DNA from: Lachnospira sp. UBA3790
GTDB taxonomy: Bacteria > Bacillota > Clostridia > Lachnospirales > Lachnospiraceae
NCBI GenBank assembly: GCA_002369135.1
Contig: DFEY01000001.1
Coordinates: 1-64,000, forward strand
Direction: 5' to 3'
DNA: 64,000 nucleotides
The position numbers and the translations under genes are program-made. Shown in pieces: positions 26,959-34,782 of this stretch. Within the stretch, counting starts at the first letter, position 1, and the number at the start of each line of letters is the position of its first letter. The notes beneath the pieces are model-generated. The model had not been told where the DNA came from and ran no database searches. It worked only from the letters and a program-made list of their open reading frames with translations.

Positions 26959-28209
26959 CTAATCTTCGTCAGGTTTTTTAGTCAACTCTTTTAGCTCTGC
27001 CAGTTTTTCTTCTGACGTAGGTCTATCAAGTGATGGCATTTTAATTCCTTTTCTATCTAGTTTAATCTCTACTGCGTCATTTAGAAGACCAGTGATAGTA
27101 GCCACAATAGGGACACCGATAAGCATTCCAACTACACCGAATGCCCATCCACCAACCGTGATGGCGAAAATAATCCATAATGGCCTTAGTCCAGTAGAGC
27201 CTCCCAAAATCTTTGGTCCAATAACGTTTCCGTCCACCTGCATAATTACAATGATAAATATTGCAAATACCACTGCACCTTGCCATCCTGAAGCAACTAA
27301 TAGTATCAATATACTAGGAACGGCACCGATGAATGGTCCGAAGTAAGGAATCATGTTTGTGACACCAATAACGATGGCTATCAACAACGCATTAGCCCAA
27401 AAGCCTTTGAGGAAGATTCCCATAATTAGCATTGAAACATAGGTTATAATGCCCATAACCAAAGAGTCTAACATTTTGCCGTCGAAGAAGTTACTGAAAA
27501 TAGAAACTGCTCTTTTACCAACGTAGCAAATTCTTTTAGCGTTGTTCTCTTCAAAGAATGCATATAAGACTCTCTTGATACTTCTAGTTTGAACTTTCTT
27601 ATCAATGATAAGGTAAATTGAAACGATAAATGCGATAACAATATTAATAACAGCTCCTATAACAGCTGAACCTGTTGAAATAACAGTAGAAGTAATATCT
27701 TTCGCATAATCTGCAACCAATCCCTTTAGATAGCTGGCGTCTAAATACTTATTAACAGTACCTACCAAACCAACATCAATTTTCTTATCGACCCAAGTAG
27801 CTAGTTTCAATACAGAGTCTCTTGCGCCGTCTATTTGTTTTACAAGATCATACGCTGTATTTACAAGACTTGGAACGATGAAGAATATAGCGGCGATAAT
27901 AGCTGCTAAAACTAAAATGTAAGAAAGTGTAATTGATAAAGCATTGTTTAAACCAGGTTTCTTAATTTTAATGATTTTTCCGAATAAGACTCTACGCATC
28001 CAGTTAACTAGAGGGTTAATCAAGAATGCAATTAAGATTCCTAGGAAAAATGGTTCTAGAGTAGAAATTAAATTTCCGAAGAAACTAGATGAGTCCTTCC
28101 AGAAGAAAATAAGTTTAAATGCGATACCTATAATTAACAATGTTCCTAAGGCATAAGCAGAAATAGTAAAGTATTTACTGCTAGATTTAAATTTATTATG
28201 TTTACTCAT
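26959..28209 (-). CDS. AI-2E family transporter (PF01594-type permease)
   Basis: A 416-residue membrane protein with about eight helices. Two spans lie near residues 12-65, two near 85-115, a soluble segment follows, and four spans near 240-375 include NMIPYFGPFIGAVPS, GPKILGGSTGLRPLWII and GVVGMLIGVPIVA. These motifs are typical of the YtqA/TqsA/PerM-type family. Members have been linked to autoinducer-2 export or ion antiport; the substrate here is unknown. The C-terminal tail is cytoplasmic and charged. Confidence 0.88.
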   Translation of the reverse strand: MSKHNKFKSSSKYFTISAYALGTLLIIGIAFKLIFFWKDSSSFFGNLISTLEPFFLGILIAFLINPLVNWMRRVLFGKIIKIKKPGLNNALSITLSYILVLAAIIAAIFFIVPSLVNTAYDLVKQIDGARDSVLKLATWVDKKIDVGLVGTVNKYLDASYLKGLVADYAKDITSTVISTGSAVIGAVINIVIAFIVSIYLIIDKKVQTRSIKRVLYAFFEENNAKRICYVGKRAVSIFSNFFDGKMLDSLVMGIITYVSMLIMGIFLKGFWANALLIAIVIGVTNMIPYFGPFIGAVPSILILLVASGWQGAVVFAIFIIVIMQVDGNVIGPKILGGSTGLRPLWIIFAITVGGWAFGVVGMLIGVPIVATITGLLNDAVEIKLDRKGIKMPSLDRPTSEEKLAELKELTKKPDED

Positions 28210-28380
28210 AATAACCTCCGTTCAATCGTTCTATAAATAAGTATAAATTTATTTGAGTTTAATATCAAGAATGAATTAGAAAAACAAGATGAAACTACTA
28301 GAAAAAAGAAAAAATAATTCTTGAAAAAGAGAAAAAACTGTATTATAATATTTCTCGTTCACGTTGTGAACATTATATAA

Positions 28381-28453
28381 CCGCCTCTAGCTCAGTTGGA
28401 AGAGCACCTGACTCTTAATCAGGGTGTCCAGGGTTCGAGCCCCTGGAGGCGGA
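28381..28453 (+). tRNA. tRNA-Lys(CTT)
   Basis: A 73-nt tRNA with acceptor stem CCGCCTC/GAGGCGG, D arm GCTCAGTTGGAAGAGC, anticodon loop CTCTTAA (anticodon CTT, reads AAG) and T arm CAGGGTTCGAGCCCCTG. Discriminator A. Starting with C rather than G is less usual, but all stems pair. Confidence 0.93.
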
Positions 28454-28506
28454 TGCGGGTACCGCTTCGAGCACTATATAGCTTGGGGTGGTGCTTTACT
28501 ATATAC

Positions 28507-28542
28507 ACAAAAAAAGAAACTCTAATGAGTTTCTTTTTTTGT
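28507..28542. terminator. Bidirectional terminator between tRNA-Lys and the GtrA gene
   Basis: A perfect 14-bp stem ACAAAAAAAGAAAC with GTTTCTTTTTTTGT around an 8-base loop. It overlaps the last codons of the minus-strand gene. Confidence 0.8.
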
Positions 28543-28992
28543 AAATATAAGTAATTTACTAAATACATAATTGGCAACAATAACGATAAAGCTAATTATT
28601 ATTACTGCCCACAAACCTTCAACTCCGAATAGAGTTTGATCTAGTCCGATGCTAACAAGGAACGGAGTTCCAAATACTTCTAACAGTCCTGTCAGTACCC
28701 TAGCACCTATAAAACTAATCAGCTCTCTCCAAAATACCTTTGGAGCCCATGATTTACTTTCGAACACCCAAATCTTATTTGTGAAGAAAGCGAATAGAAC
28801 AGCCACAACCCATGCGATTAGCTTGGCCACACCTATATACAAAGGTTTGTTTGTCATAAATGCGGCAAGAGCTTTAACACTGATAGCGTAAACAATTAAG
28901 TTTACAACTGTGGCTAGTACACCCATAATGATGTACATGATCATCTCTCGGTTGAAGATATATTTTTTTAGCAAATCTATAATCTTCTTCAT
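28522..28992 (-). CDS. GtrA family membrane protein
   Basis: A 156-residue protein with four predicted transmembrane helices (about 18-38, 50-72, 92-112, 123-145). The KLIAWVVAVLFAFFTNKIWVFESK segment is the GtrA-like signature. Family members are linked to moving undecaprenyl-linked sugars across the membrane. Its start codon overlaps the preceding stop (TAATG), so the two are probably translated together. Confidence 0.85.
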   Translation of the reverse strand: MKKIIDLLKKYIFNREMIMYIIMGVLATVVNLIVYAISVKALAAFMTNKPLYIGVAKLIAWVVAVLFAFFTNKIWVFESKSWAPKVFWRELISFIGARVLTGLLEVFGTPFLVSIGLDQTLFGVEGLWAVIIISFIVIVANYVFSKLLIFTKKETH

Positions 28993-29690
28993 TATTTAAA
29001 ATCTCTATCTACTGATTGGTAAGAAATAACAGTACCACCTTGTGGAGAATAGTTTAACTCAAGTAAAGTTTGCTTTTTAGGGTCCTTAGATGCAGTTCTC
29101 CAAGCATCTTTCCAAGAGTCGTTAGACCACTCCGAAGAAAATGTTGGCTTACCATATTTATCAGTAAGTTTTTTCTGTAGTTTAGTTAGTTGTTTTTTGC
29201 TAATATCGCCAAATTGAATACGAATATCAAACAACTTCTTCTTTTTAAATACATATTGTAGTAATGCACTACCGTTTTTAGTAGATGGCTTTATTCCAAA
29301 GAACTCAGCTTTTGGTGAGAACTGATATGTCAAATAAGTATAGCCGTCTTTTGTAGAAGCTTCACTTGGACTAGCCAAAGTGTCTTCCTGTTTCTTCTCG
29401 AAAGCTTTTACTGCTTTAAGTTTATCTCCAAACTTAACGTCACGAACTTTAATTTTAACTTTTTTAGTTGCACCCTCGCTACCTTTTGTTTCTACAACAT
29501 TGATAGTAGCAGGAATTTGTCCTTTCTTGCCATCATCATTTGATGAACCCTTGCCACCGAACCAACCTAGTGACAATCCTAGAATCACAAATAGAGCAAC
29601 CAAAACTGCAATTGCAATTGATGCGATAATAATGATTTTCTTATTGCTTTCTTTTGGCTCAGGAGCCTGTGTGTTGTTAATGTTATCCAT
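28992..29690 (-). CDS. Hypothetical single-pass membrane protein
   Basis: A 232-residue protein I do not recognise. A short cytoplasmic N-terminus is followed by one transmembrane helix (residues 19-44), then a flexible Gly/Ser/Asp linker and a lysine-rich, probably extracellular domain. There is no lipobox cysteine. The start at MDNINN is chosen from a GGGAGG site 5 bases upstream; an in-frame start five codons earlier overlaps that site. It is translationally coupled to the GtrA gene, so it may act in the same surface-glycan process. Confidence 0.75.
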   Translation of the reverse strand: MDNINNTQAPEPKESNKKIIIIASIAIAVLVALFVILGLSLGWFGGKGSSNDDGKKGQIPATINVVETKGSEGATKKVKIKVRDVKFGDKLKAVKAFEKKQEDTLASPSEASTKDGYTYLTYQFSPKAEFFGIKPSTKNGSALLQYVFKKKKLFDIRIQFGDISKKQLTKLQKKLTDKYGKPTFSSEWSNDSWKDAWRTASKDPKKQTLLELNYSPQGGTVISYQSVDRDFK

Positions 29691-29834
29691 AATTACCTCC
29701 CGCAATTCTTAATTAACTATCGACAATTATATCATTATATAAACCAAATATAAAGGAACAAAATGTGAAAAAAGTTTGAATTCTAATATGTATTTGATAG
29801 AATTAAAAGCAGAATAAATGTAGGAGAAATGCGC

Positions 29835-30710
29835 ATGAAACAAGGCTGGTTAATCGTCAACGGATTTTTAGATAGTCCAAAGTTTGACGAGATTTACAAC
29901 TGGATATTGTCCGCGGCAAAGGAAAATGATGTTGAACTTCGTAAGCTTACTAACGATCAAGTTACATCAATTCTGCCTATAAGTACAGGCAAGACCGACT
30001 GGAAGGCCAAGCCTGATTTTGTGTTGTTCTGGGATAAAGATGTGAAACTCGCTAGAATGCTAGAGGCAGAGGGGTTCCAGGTTTTCAACAAAGCCGATGC
30101 CATAGAGGCGTGCGATGACAAATCACTCACCTTTATTAAGCTGAAAGAAACTGATATCCCAATGCCAGTCACTTTTAATGCGCCACTTACATTTGAATCA
30201 AAGTATCCAGACTACACGTTCTTGCTTCAAGTAGAGAACAAGCTTGGATATCCAATGGTTATAAAGAAAAACGAGGGCTCTTTTGGAAATGAAGTGTTCC
30301 TCGCCAAAGATTTTAACGAGGCAGCTCATATAGCAGAAAAGCTAGGACCAAATTCATTTATCATGCAAGAATATATAGAAAGTTCTAAGGGCAAAAGCGC
30401 TAGACTGCAGGTGGTAGGAAGCGAAGTGATTACATCTATGAAGCTCACCAACGAAGAAGATTTCAAATCTAACGTGACTGGTGGCGGAAAGATGGAAAAG
30501 TATGAGCCAACAAGTGAAGAAAAAGAGATTGCCATTAAAGCGTGCGAAAAGCTAGGTCTAGATTTTGCCGGAGTAGATATCATCTGGAACGAGGATGATA
30601 AACCGCTACTATGTGAGATAAATTCAAACGCACATTTTAAAAATATTTTTGATTGCACAGGAGTGGATGCGGCAGATGCTATCATAAAATATATTTTGAA
30701 GAAGATTTAA
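29835..30710 (+). CDS. ATP-grasp (RimK-like) ligase family protein, first copy
   Basis: A 291-residue protein with the RimK-like ATP-grasp layout. The N-terminal domain (residues 1-95) ends in FNKADAIEACDDKSLTFIKLKE. The ATP-binding part has YPMVIKKNEGSFGNEVFLA, then FIMQEYIESSKGKSARLQVVG. The metal-binding end is DIIWNEDDKPLLCEINSNAHF, with the E-x-N ligand pair intact. Such enzymes join a carboxylate to an amine or thiol using ATP; the substrate is unknown. AGGAG fits the second ATG better than one six bases upstream. A paralog follows directly. Confidence 0.85.
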   Translation: MKQGWLIVNGFLDSPKFDEIYNWILSAAKENDVELRKLTNDQVTSILPISTGKTDWKAKPDFVLFWDKDVKLARMLEAEGFQVFNKADAIEACDDKSLTFIKLKETDIPMPVTFNAPLTFESKYPDYTFLLQVENKLGYPMVIKKNEGSFGNEVFLAKDFNEAAHIAEKLGPNSFIMQEYIESSKGKSARLQVVGSEVITSMKLTNEEDFKSNVTGGGKMEKYEPTSEEKEIAIKACEKLGLDFAGVDIIWNEDDKPLLCEINSNAHFKNIFDCTGVDAADAIIKYILKKI

Positions 30711-30711
30711 T

Positions 30712-31470
30712 ATGAAGGGTTGGATAATTTACGACAAAAAAGATGCGGAGAAAAATATCGCATTTATAAGCAGACTGACAGCAGAGCTGGCCAAGTATGA
30801 TATCGAGGCCAGACTAGTTTTTGTGGAAAATGAGCCAAAGAAAGAAACCCCTTCGTTTGCAATCAATAGAAGTAGAGATTACAAGATAGCGGAGCGTCTA
30901 GAGAACAAGGGAGTCAAAGTCTTTAACGAGAGCGCCATCACAAAACTAAGCAACGACAAAAGAAGAATGCACGAATTCTTTGACGGCAAGGTTCCTCAGA
31001 TGAGATTGGTCACAGACTATCCATTTGTCCTAAAGAGTGTGGATGGACACGGCGGAAACGAAGTGTTTATGGTTAATTCCAGAGAGGAAGAGGATAAGGC
31101 AGTGCTAGCGCTCGCGACGAAGGACTATATTAAGCAGGAAGTTTGCTCGGACTTGGGAAAAGATAAAAGAGTTTATATAGTAGGAAATGAAGTTGTTTCT
31201 TCTATATTAAGAGAGGCGGATGATTTTAGAAGTAATTATTCGCTTGGTGGAAGAGCAACAGCTTGCGAGCTGGACGAGAAAGAAAAAGAAATAGTAGATA
31301 AGATTTTAAAAACTATTAGCATAGATTATGCAGGAATCGATTTGATTTATAATAATGGAGAGCCTGTATTTAATGAGATAGAAGATCCGGTTGGAGCCAG
31401 GATGCTTTACGAAAACACGGATATAGATATAGTAGAAATTTTTGTGAAATATATTGTAGATAATTTATAA
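30712..31470 (+). CDS. ATP-grasp (RimK-like) family protein, second copy
   Basis: A 252-residue paralog of the preceding protein (shared start pattern, GW-I-ID/NG; FNESAITKLSNDKRRMHEFF; YPFVLKSVDGHGGNEVFMV; NYAGIDLIYNNGEPVFNE). The metal-binding end reads NEIEDPVG where the first copy has CEINSN, so the usual Asn ligand is Glu. It starts one base after the previous stop. The pair may form a heteromer or act on successive substrates. No substrate can be assigned. Confidence 0.82.
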   Translation: MKGWIIYDKKDAEKNIAFISRLTAELAKYDIEARLVFVENEPKKETPSFAINRSRDYKIAERLENKGVKVFNESAITKLSNDKRRMHEFFDGKVPQMRLVTDYPFVLKSVDGHGGNEVFMVNSREEEDKAVLALATKDYIKQEVCSDLGKDKRVYIVGNEVVSSILREADDFRSNYSLGGRATACELDEKEKEIVDKILKTISIDYAGIDLIYNNGEPVFNEIEDPVGARMLYENTDIDIVEIFVKYIVDNL

Positions 31471-31479
31471 GGTAAATAG

Positions 31480-32034
31480 ATGAACGCGTTAAAAAGATTT
31501 TTTGGACATTTACATACTGTTACACGCCACAGGCACATAGTTATAAAAAATTGTGCGAGAGCTGGTATCCTTTGGCAGGGCTTAAAGCATGACTTATCAA
31601 AGTATTCACCCACTGAGTTTGTTCCTGGAGTAAAATACTATACGGGAGATAGAAGTCCTAACGAGGGCGAGAGACGTGACATTGGATACTCGAAAGCTTG
31701 GATTCACCACAAGGGCAGAAATAAACATCACTATGAATATTGGCAAGATATAGATTTGGGAACTAAAAGTTATAAGTACTACCCAATGCCATATAGATAT
31801 TTGGCTGAGATGTTTTGTGACAGAATTGCCGCCAGCAAAGTTTACCGCGGTAAAGAATACAAAGACAACGACCCACTCAATTATTTTAACCGTGGCCATG
31901 CAAAGGCGATGATGGATTCTGAAACGGCTAGAGATTTAGAAGAACTACTAAGTATGCTTGCTGAAAAAGGAGAGAAGCAGACTTTTAAATATTTAAAACA
32001 GGAAATAAAAAGGAGAAAGAAAGATGAAAGATGA
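31480..32034 (+). CDS. DUF5662 family protein
   Basis: A 184-residue soluble protein with many histidines. KHDLSKYSPTEF near residue 36, HHKGRNKHHYEYW near 76, and DRIAASKVYRG near 112 suggest a metal-binding HD-like helical fold. Some relatives are annotated as catalase, which the sequence does not support. It starts 9 bp after the second ATP-grasp gene and overlaps the HIT gene by 11 bp, so all four are one operon. Function unknown. Confidence 0.8.
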   Translation: MNALKRFFGHLHTVTRHRHIVIKNCARAGILWQGLKHDLSKYSPTEFVPGVKYYTGDRSPNEGERRDIGYSKAWIHHKGRNKHHYEYWQDIDLGTKSYKYYPMPYRYLAEMFCDRIAASKVYRGKEYKDNDPLNYFNRGHAKAMMDSETARDLEELLSMLAEKGEKQTFKYLKQEIKRRKKDER

Positions 32035-32434
32035 TTGTATTTTTTGTAAATTAGCAAACGGAGTTTTTGAGACAAACACATTATACGAAGATGATCAGTT
32101 TAGAGTTATCTTTGACGCATCGCCTGCCACAAAGGGACATGTATTAGTCATCCCTAAAGAGCACTATGCAAATATTTTTGAGATACCTGAAGATTTGATT
32201 GCAGACGCATACAAAGTTGCAAAGAAAGTGGCTACAGTATTAAAAGATGTAACTGGATGCGACGGAATAAATATCTTGCAGAACAACGGTGAAGTAGCAG
32301 GACAGACAGTATTCCACCTTCACATCCACATCATCCCTAGATATGAAAAGGGAGAGATGGTTCAATGGACCCCAGGCGAACTGGACGAAGCAGCAGTCAA
32401 AGAAATTATAGAAAAATCCCAGAATTTACTATAA
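32024..32434 (+). CDS. HIT family nucleotide hydrolase/transferase
   Basis: A 136-residue histidine-triad protein. The catalytic motif FHLHIHIIPRY gives H-phi-H-phi-H near residue 98, with the N-terminal CIFCKLANG typical of the zinc-binding HINT-like branch. Such proteins hydrolyse nucleoside phosphoramidates or adenylates. It overlaps DUF5662 by 11 bp and is the last gene of the ATP-grasp operon. An enzyme that removes adenylated by-products would suit that context, but this is inference. Confidence 0.92.
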   Translation: MKDDCIFCKLANGVFETNTLYEDDQFRVIFDASPATKGHVLVIPKEHYANIFEIPEDLIADAYKVAKKVATVLKDVTGCDGINILQNNGEVAGQTVFHLHIHIIPRYEKGEMVQWTPGELDEAAVKEIIEKSQNLL

Positions 32435-32492
32435 AGGGTAGCAGCATTCACATTTTGCTACGCAAAACATTCCCCCACCCATGCATATGGGT

Positions 32493-32539
32493 AAATATGA
32501 AGTAACAAAAAATGTACGCAAATATGGAGTAACAAAAAA
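32493..32539 (+). repeat. Two 20-nt direct repeats downstream of the HIT gene
   Basis: The 20-mers starting at 32493 and 32520 differ at one base (aaatatgRagtaacaaaaaa, 27-bp period). They lie before the conserved-loop hairpin, in a spacer with no gene. Confidence 0.6.
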
Positions 32540-32549
32540 GTATATTTGA

Positions 32550-32609
32550 ACAAACAAAAACAAGGTAGGTCAAACGATTGTTAGTGCGACCTACCTTGTT
32601 TTTGTTTGT
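32550..32609. terminator. Bidirectional terminator with conserved loop, copy A
   Basis: A perfect 22-bp stem (32550-32571 with 32588-32609) with U-rich 3' arms in both directions, between convergent genes. The 16-base loop aaacgattgttagtgc is identical to that near 40.99 kb, while the stems differ in sequence. Confidence 0.85.
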
Positions 32610-32625
32610 CGTATATAAAGAGTTG

Positions 32626-33705
32626 TTACTTTATATTCACCCACATACATGGACGTGCGTTCATGTTTTTGTCATTTACTGGATATCCAGCATCCTTAAC
32701 CTTACCAAATGAAACAAACTTTGCTTCTCTTTGAGTTTCGCCTGGTTCCATCAACCAGTAGTCTCTTAAGAACAAACTCAACTGCTTTTCGTATTTCTCG
32801 GCCTGTGATGTTTTAAGCATAAATATCTTGTCTGTAGTATGAGAACCTTTAGTATTATACTTCTTATTATCTGCGATATAGACATCCGTATCTAATATTT
32901 TGTCAATCATACCCTTTGTAAATGTCTCAGCCATAAACGTTTCATTTAGATATGTTCTAATTGAACTGCTTTTCCAAGTTACAGCTTTGTCCTTGTTATT
33001 ATAAGGAATGCCCTCTACAGGTTTAGTCTTAATAAGGAATGCTTTGGTTTTAGTTTTTTCTGCAACTACCCAGTGGGCTTCGCCAAATAAAATATCTCCA
33101 TTTTTCTTTGTCTTCTTCAAAAGAGCGATCTCAGCTTCAGCCAATTTTTGACCGCTATCTTTGTAATCGCGAATAGGTCTTAGAGTATTTCTAGCATCCC
33201 AATATTTTTTTTCTTTAAACAGTTCACAACCAAACTTATATCTGTTCTTCAAATATCTTTTTTCACTGTCCTTGTAGTCCTTTAAGTGCAAGAACATCTT
33301 ATACGCTTTTTCGTGATTACCAATATTCTCATAGAAAGAAGATCTTAAATATGCTCCGTGATCAGTCTTTCTAGTATAGAAGAAACCAATAATTCCAACG
33401 ATAACTAGGAATACTGCAATTCTCAAAAGCCAAGTAGCAAGTTTGCTAGGCTTCTTTATATCCATTGGATTCTTTGGCGCAGGTGGAAGGTTATCTTCCG
33501 TTTTAGAATATTTCTCAGCTTCGGCTCTACATTTAGTAGCCATATCTGCCGAGTCAGAAAAACCACCCAAAGTTTCAAATCTTTTGGCAGCCCTCTCCAT
33601 AGTTTTTGCCTTGTCAGAATTCTTTGTCAAACATTCAACAGAATTCATTAATCTTTTGGCACTATCGTATTTTAGTTGTAATTCAGCTTCGTTAATCTCA
33701 GCCAT
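32626..33705 (-). CDS. Membrane-anchored TPR-like protein with C-terminal DUF6273 domain
   Basis: A 359-residue protein. Residues 1-70 are helical and TPR-like (RFETLGGFSDSADMATKCRAEAEKY). A transmembrane helix lies at about 90-110. Outside are more repeats of the YKDS type (HLKDYKDSEKRYLKNR, PIRDYKDSGQKLAEAE). The C-terminal domain (about 200-359) has WVVAEKTKTKAFLI, VTWKSSSIRTYLNETF, and NARPCMWVNIK, resembling DUF6273. The same YKDS-type repeats occur on both sides of the membrane. Function unknown; likely a surface sensor or binding protein. Confidence 0.75.
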   Translation of the reverse strand: MAEINEAELQLKYDSAKRLMNSVECLTKNSDKAKTMERAAKRFETLGGFSDSADMATKCRAEAEKYSKTEDNLPPAPKNPMDIKKPSKLATWLLRIAVFLVIVGIIGFFYTRKTDHGAYLRSSFYENIGNHEKAYKMFLHLKDYKDSEKRYLKNRYKFGCELFKEKKYWDARNTLRPIRDYKDSGQKLAEAEIALLKKTKKNGDILFGEAHWVVAEKTKTKAFLIKTKPVEGIPYNNKDKAVTWKSSSIRTYLNETFMAETFTKGMIDKILDTDVYIADNKKYNTKGSHTTDKIFMLKTSQAEKYEKQLSLFLRDYWLMEPGETQREAKFVSFGKVKDAGYPVNDKNMNARPCMWVNIK

Positions 33706-33719
33706 AACATCCTCCCAAA

Positions 33720-34781
33720 TTACTTTGCTTTTTCTAAAATAGTTTCAATTATTGCATCAACTCCACCGCTAAAGTTCGAAGACTTCATAGCCTCCACATA
33801 TTTGTCTTTGTTCGCGTAGAGTTCATCTACTTTATTAGATAAATCTTGGCCTGTGGCTCCGTCTTCTTCCAAAACCACACTAAAGCCTTGCTTCTCAAAA
33901 GACTTTGCATTCAATATCTGATCGCCTCTGCTGGCATTCGCCGACAAAGGAATCAAAATATTAGGCTTCGCCAAAGCAACAATCTCAAAGATAGAGTTTG
34001 CACCCGCTCTTGAAATCATTAAATCAGCCATCGCAAAGAAATCTTTCATTTCATCTTTTATATATTCAAACTGTGCATAACCTGCAGTGTCTTTTAAAGA
34101 CTCATCAGTCTTTCCTTCACCGCAAAGATGAGCCACGTTGAATTTCTCAAGTAAAGTTGGAAGCGCTTCTCTAACTAACTTGTTTACATTTTCTGCACCC
34201 AAACTTCCACCTGTAACCATAATGACTGGCTTATCGTCTGTGAAACCACACATCTTCTTTGCCACATCAGCTTTTCCTTCAAACAACTCAGCCCTGATAG
34301 GAGAGCCAGTGAACTTGCCTTTGCTTCCTAAGTGCTTAGCTGTCTCAGGGAAAGAGTAGCACACCAAAGATGTCTTCTTAAGCGCTAGTCTATTTGCCAA
34401 ACCCGGAGTGATATCTGACTCGTGGCTTATTACAGGAACGCCGTACTTTGCCGCAGCATACACTACAGGAACAGTAACAAAGCCGCCCTTAGAGAAAACC
34501 ACATCAGGTTTAAATTTTTTAATAATTCTCTTTGCTTGGAAATATCCTTTAACAATCTTGAAAGGATCAATGAAATTCTGGAAGCTAAAATATCTTCTCA
34601 ACTTACCAGAAGAAATGCCAGCATAATCTAAGCCAGCATCCTCCACTAATTGTTTTTCCATGCCCTTTTTAGAGCCAATATATTTAATTTCAAAATCTGC
34701 GGCTTTTAGTTTTGGAACTAGCGCAATGTTTGGTGTAACATGTCCGGCAGTTCCGCCGCCTGTCAAAATTATTTTCTTCAT
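33720..34781 (-). CDS. murG: UDP-GlcNAc:undecaprenyl-pyrophosphoryl-MurNAc-pentapeptide GlcNAc transferase
   Basis: A 353-residue GT28 enzyme that makes lipid II from lipid I at the inner membrane face. It has GGGTAGHV (8-15), a second glycine motif around MVTGGSLGAENVN, and the C-terminal RAGANSIFEIVALAKPNILIPL motif that binds UDP-GlcNAc. The length is normal. It ends the minus-strand group led by the LCP gene (2-bp gap), away from the usual mur/fts cluster. Confidence 0.95.
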   Translation of the reverse strand: MKKIILTGGGTAGHVTPNIALVPKLKAADFEIKYIGSKKGMEKQLVEDAGLDYAGISSGKLRRYFSFQNFIDPFKIVKGYFQAKRIIKKFKPDVVFSKGGFVTVPVVYAAAKYGVPVISHESDITPGLANRLALKKTSLVCYSFPETAKHLGSKGKFTGSPIRAELFEGKADVAKKMCGFTDDKPVIMVTGGSLGAENVNKLVREALPTLLEKFNVAHLCGEGKTDESLKDTAGYAQFEYIKDEMKDFFAMADLMISRAGANSIFEIVALAKPNILIPLSANASRGDQILNAKSFEKQGFSVVLEEDGATGQDLSNKVDELYANKDKYVEAMKSSNFSGGVDAIIETILEKAK

Positions 34782-34782
34782 T

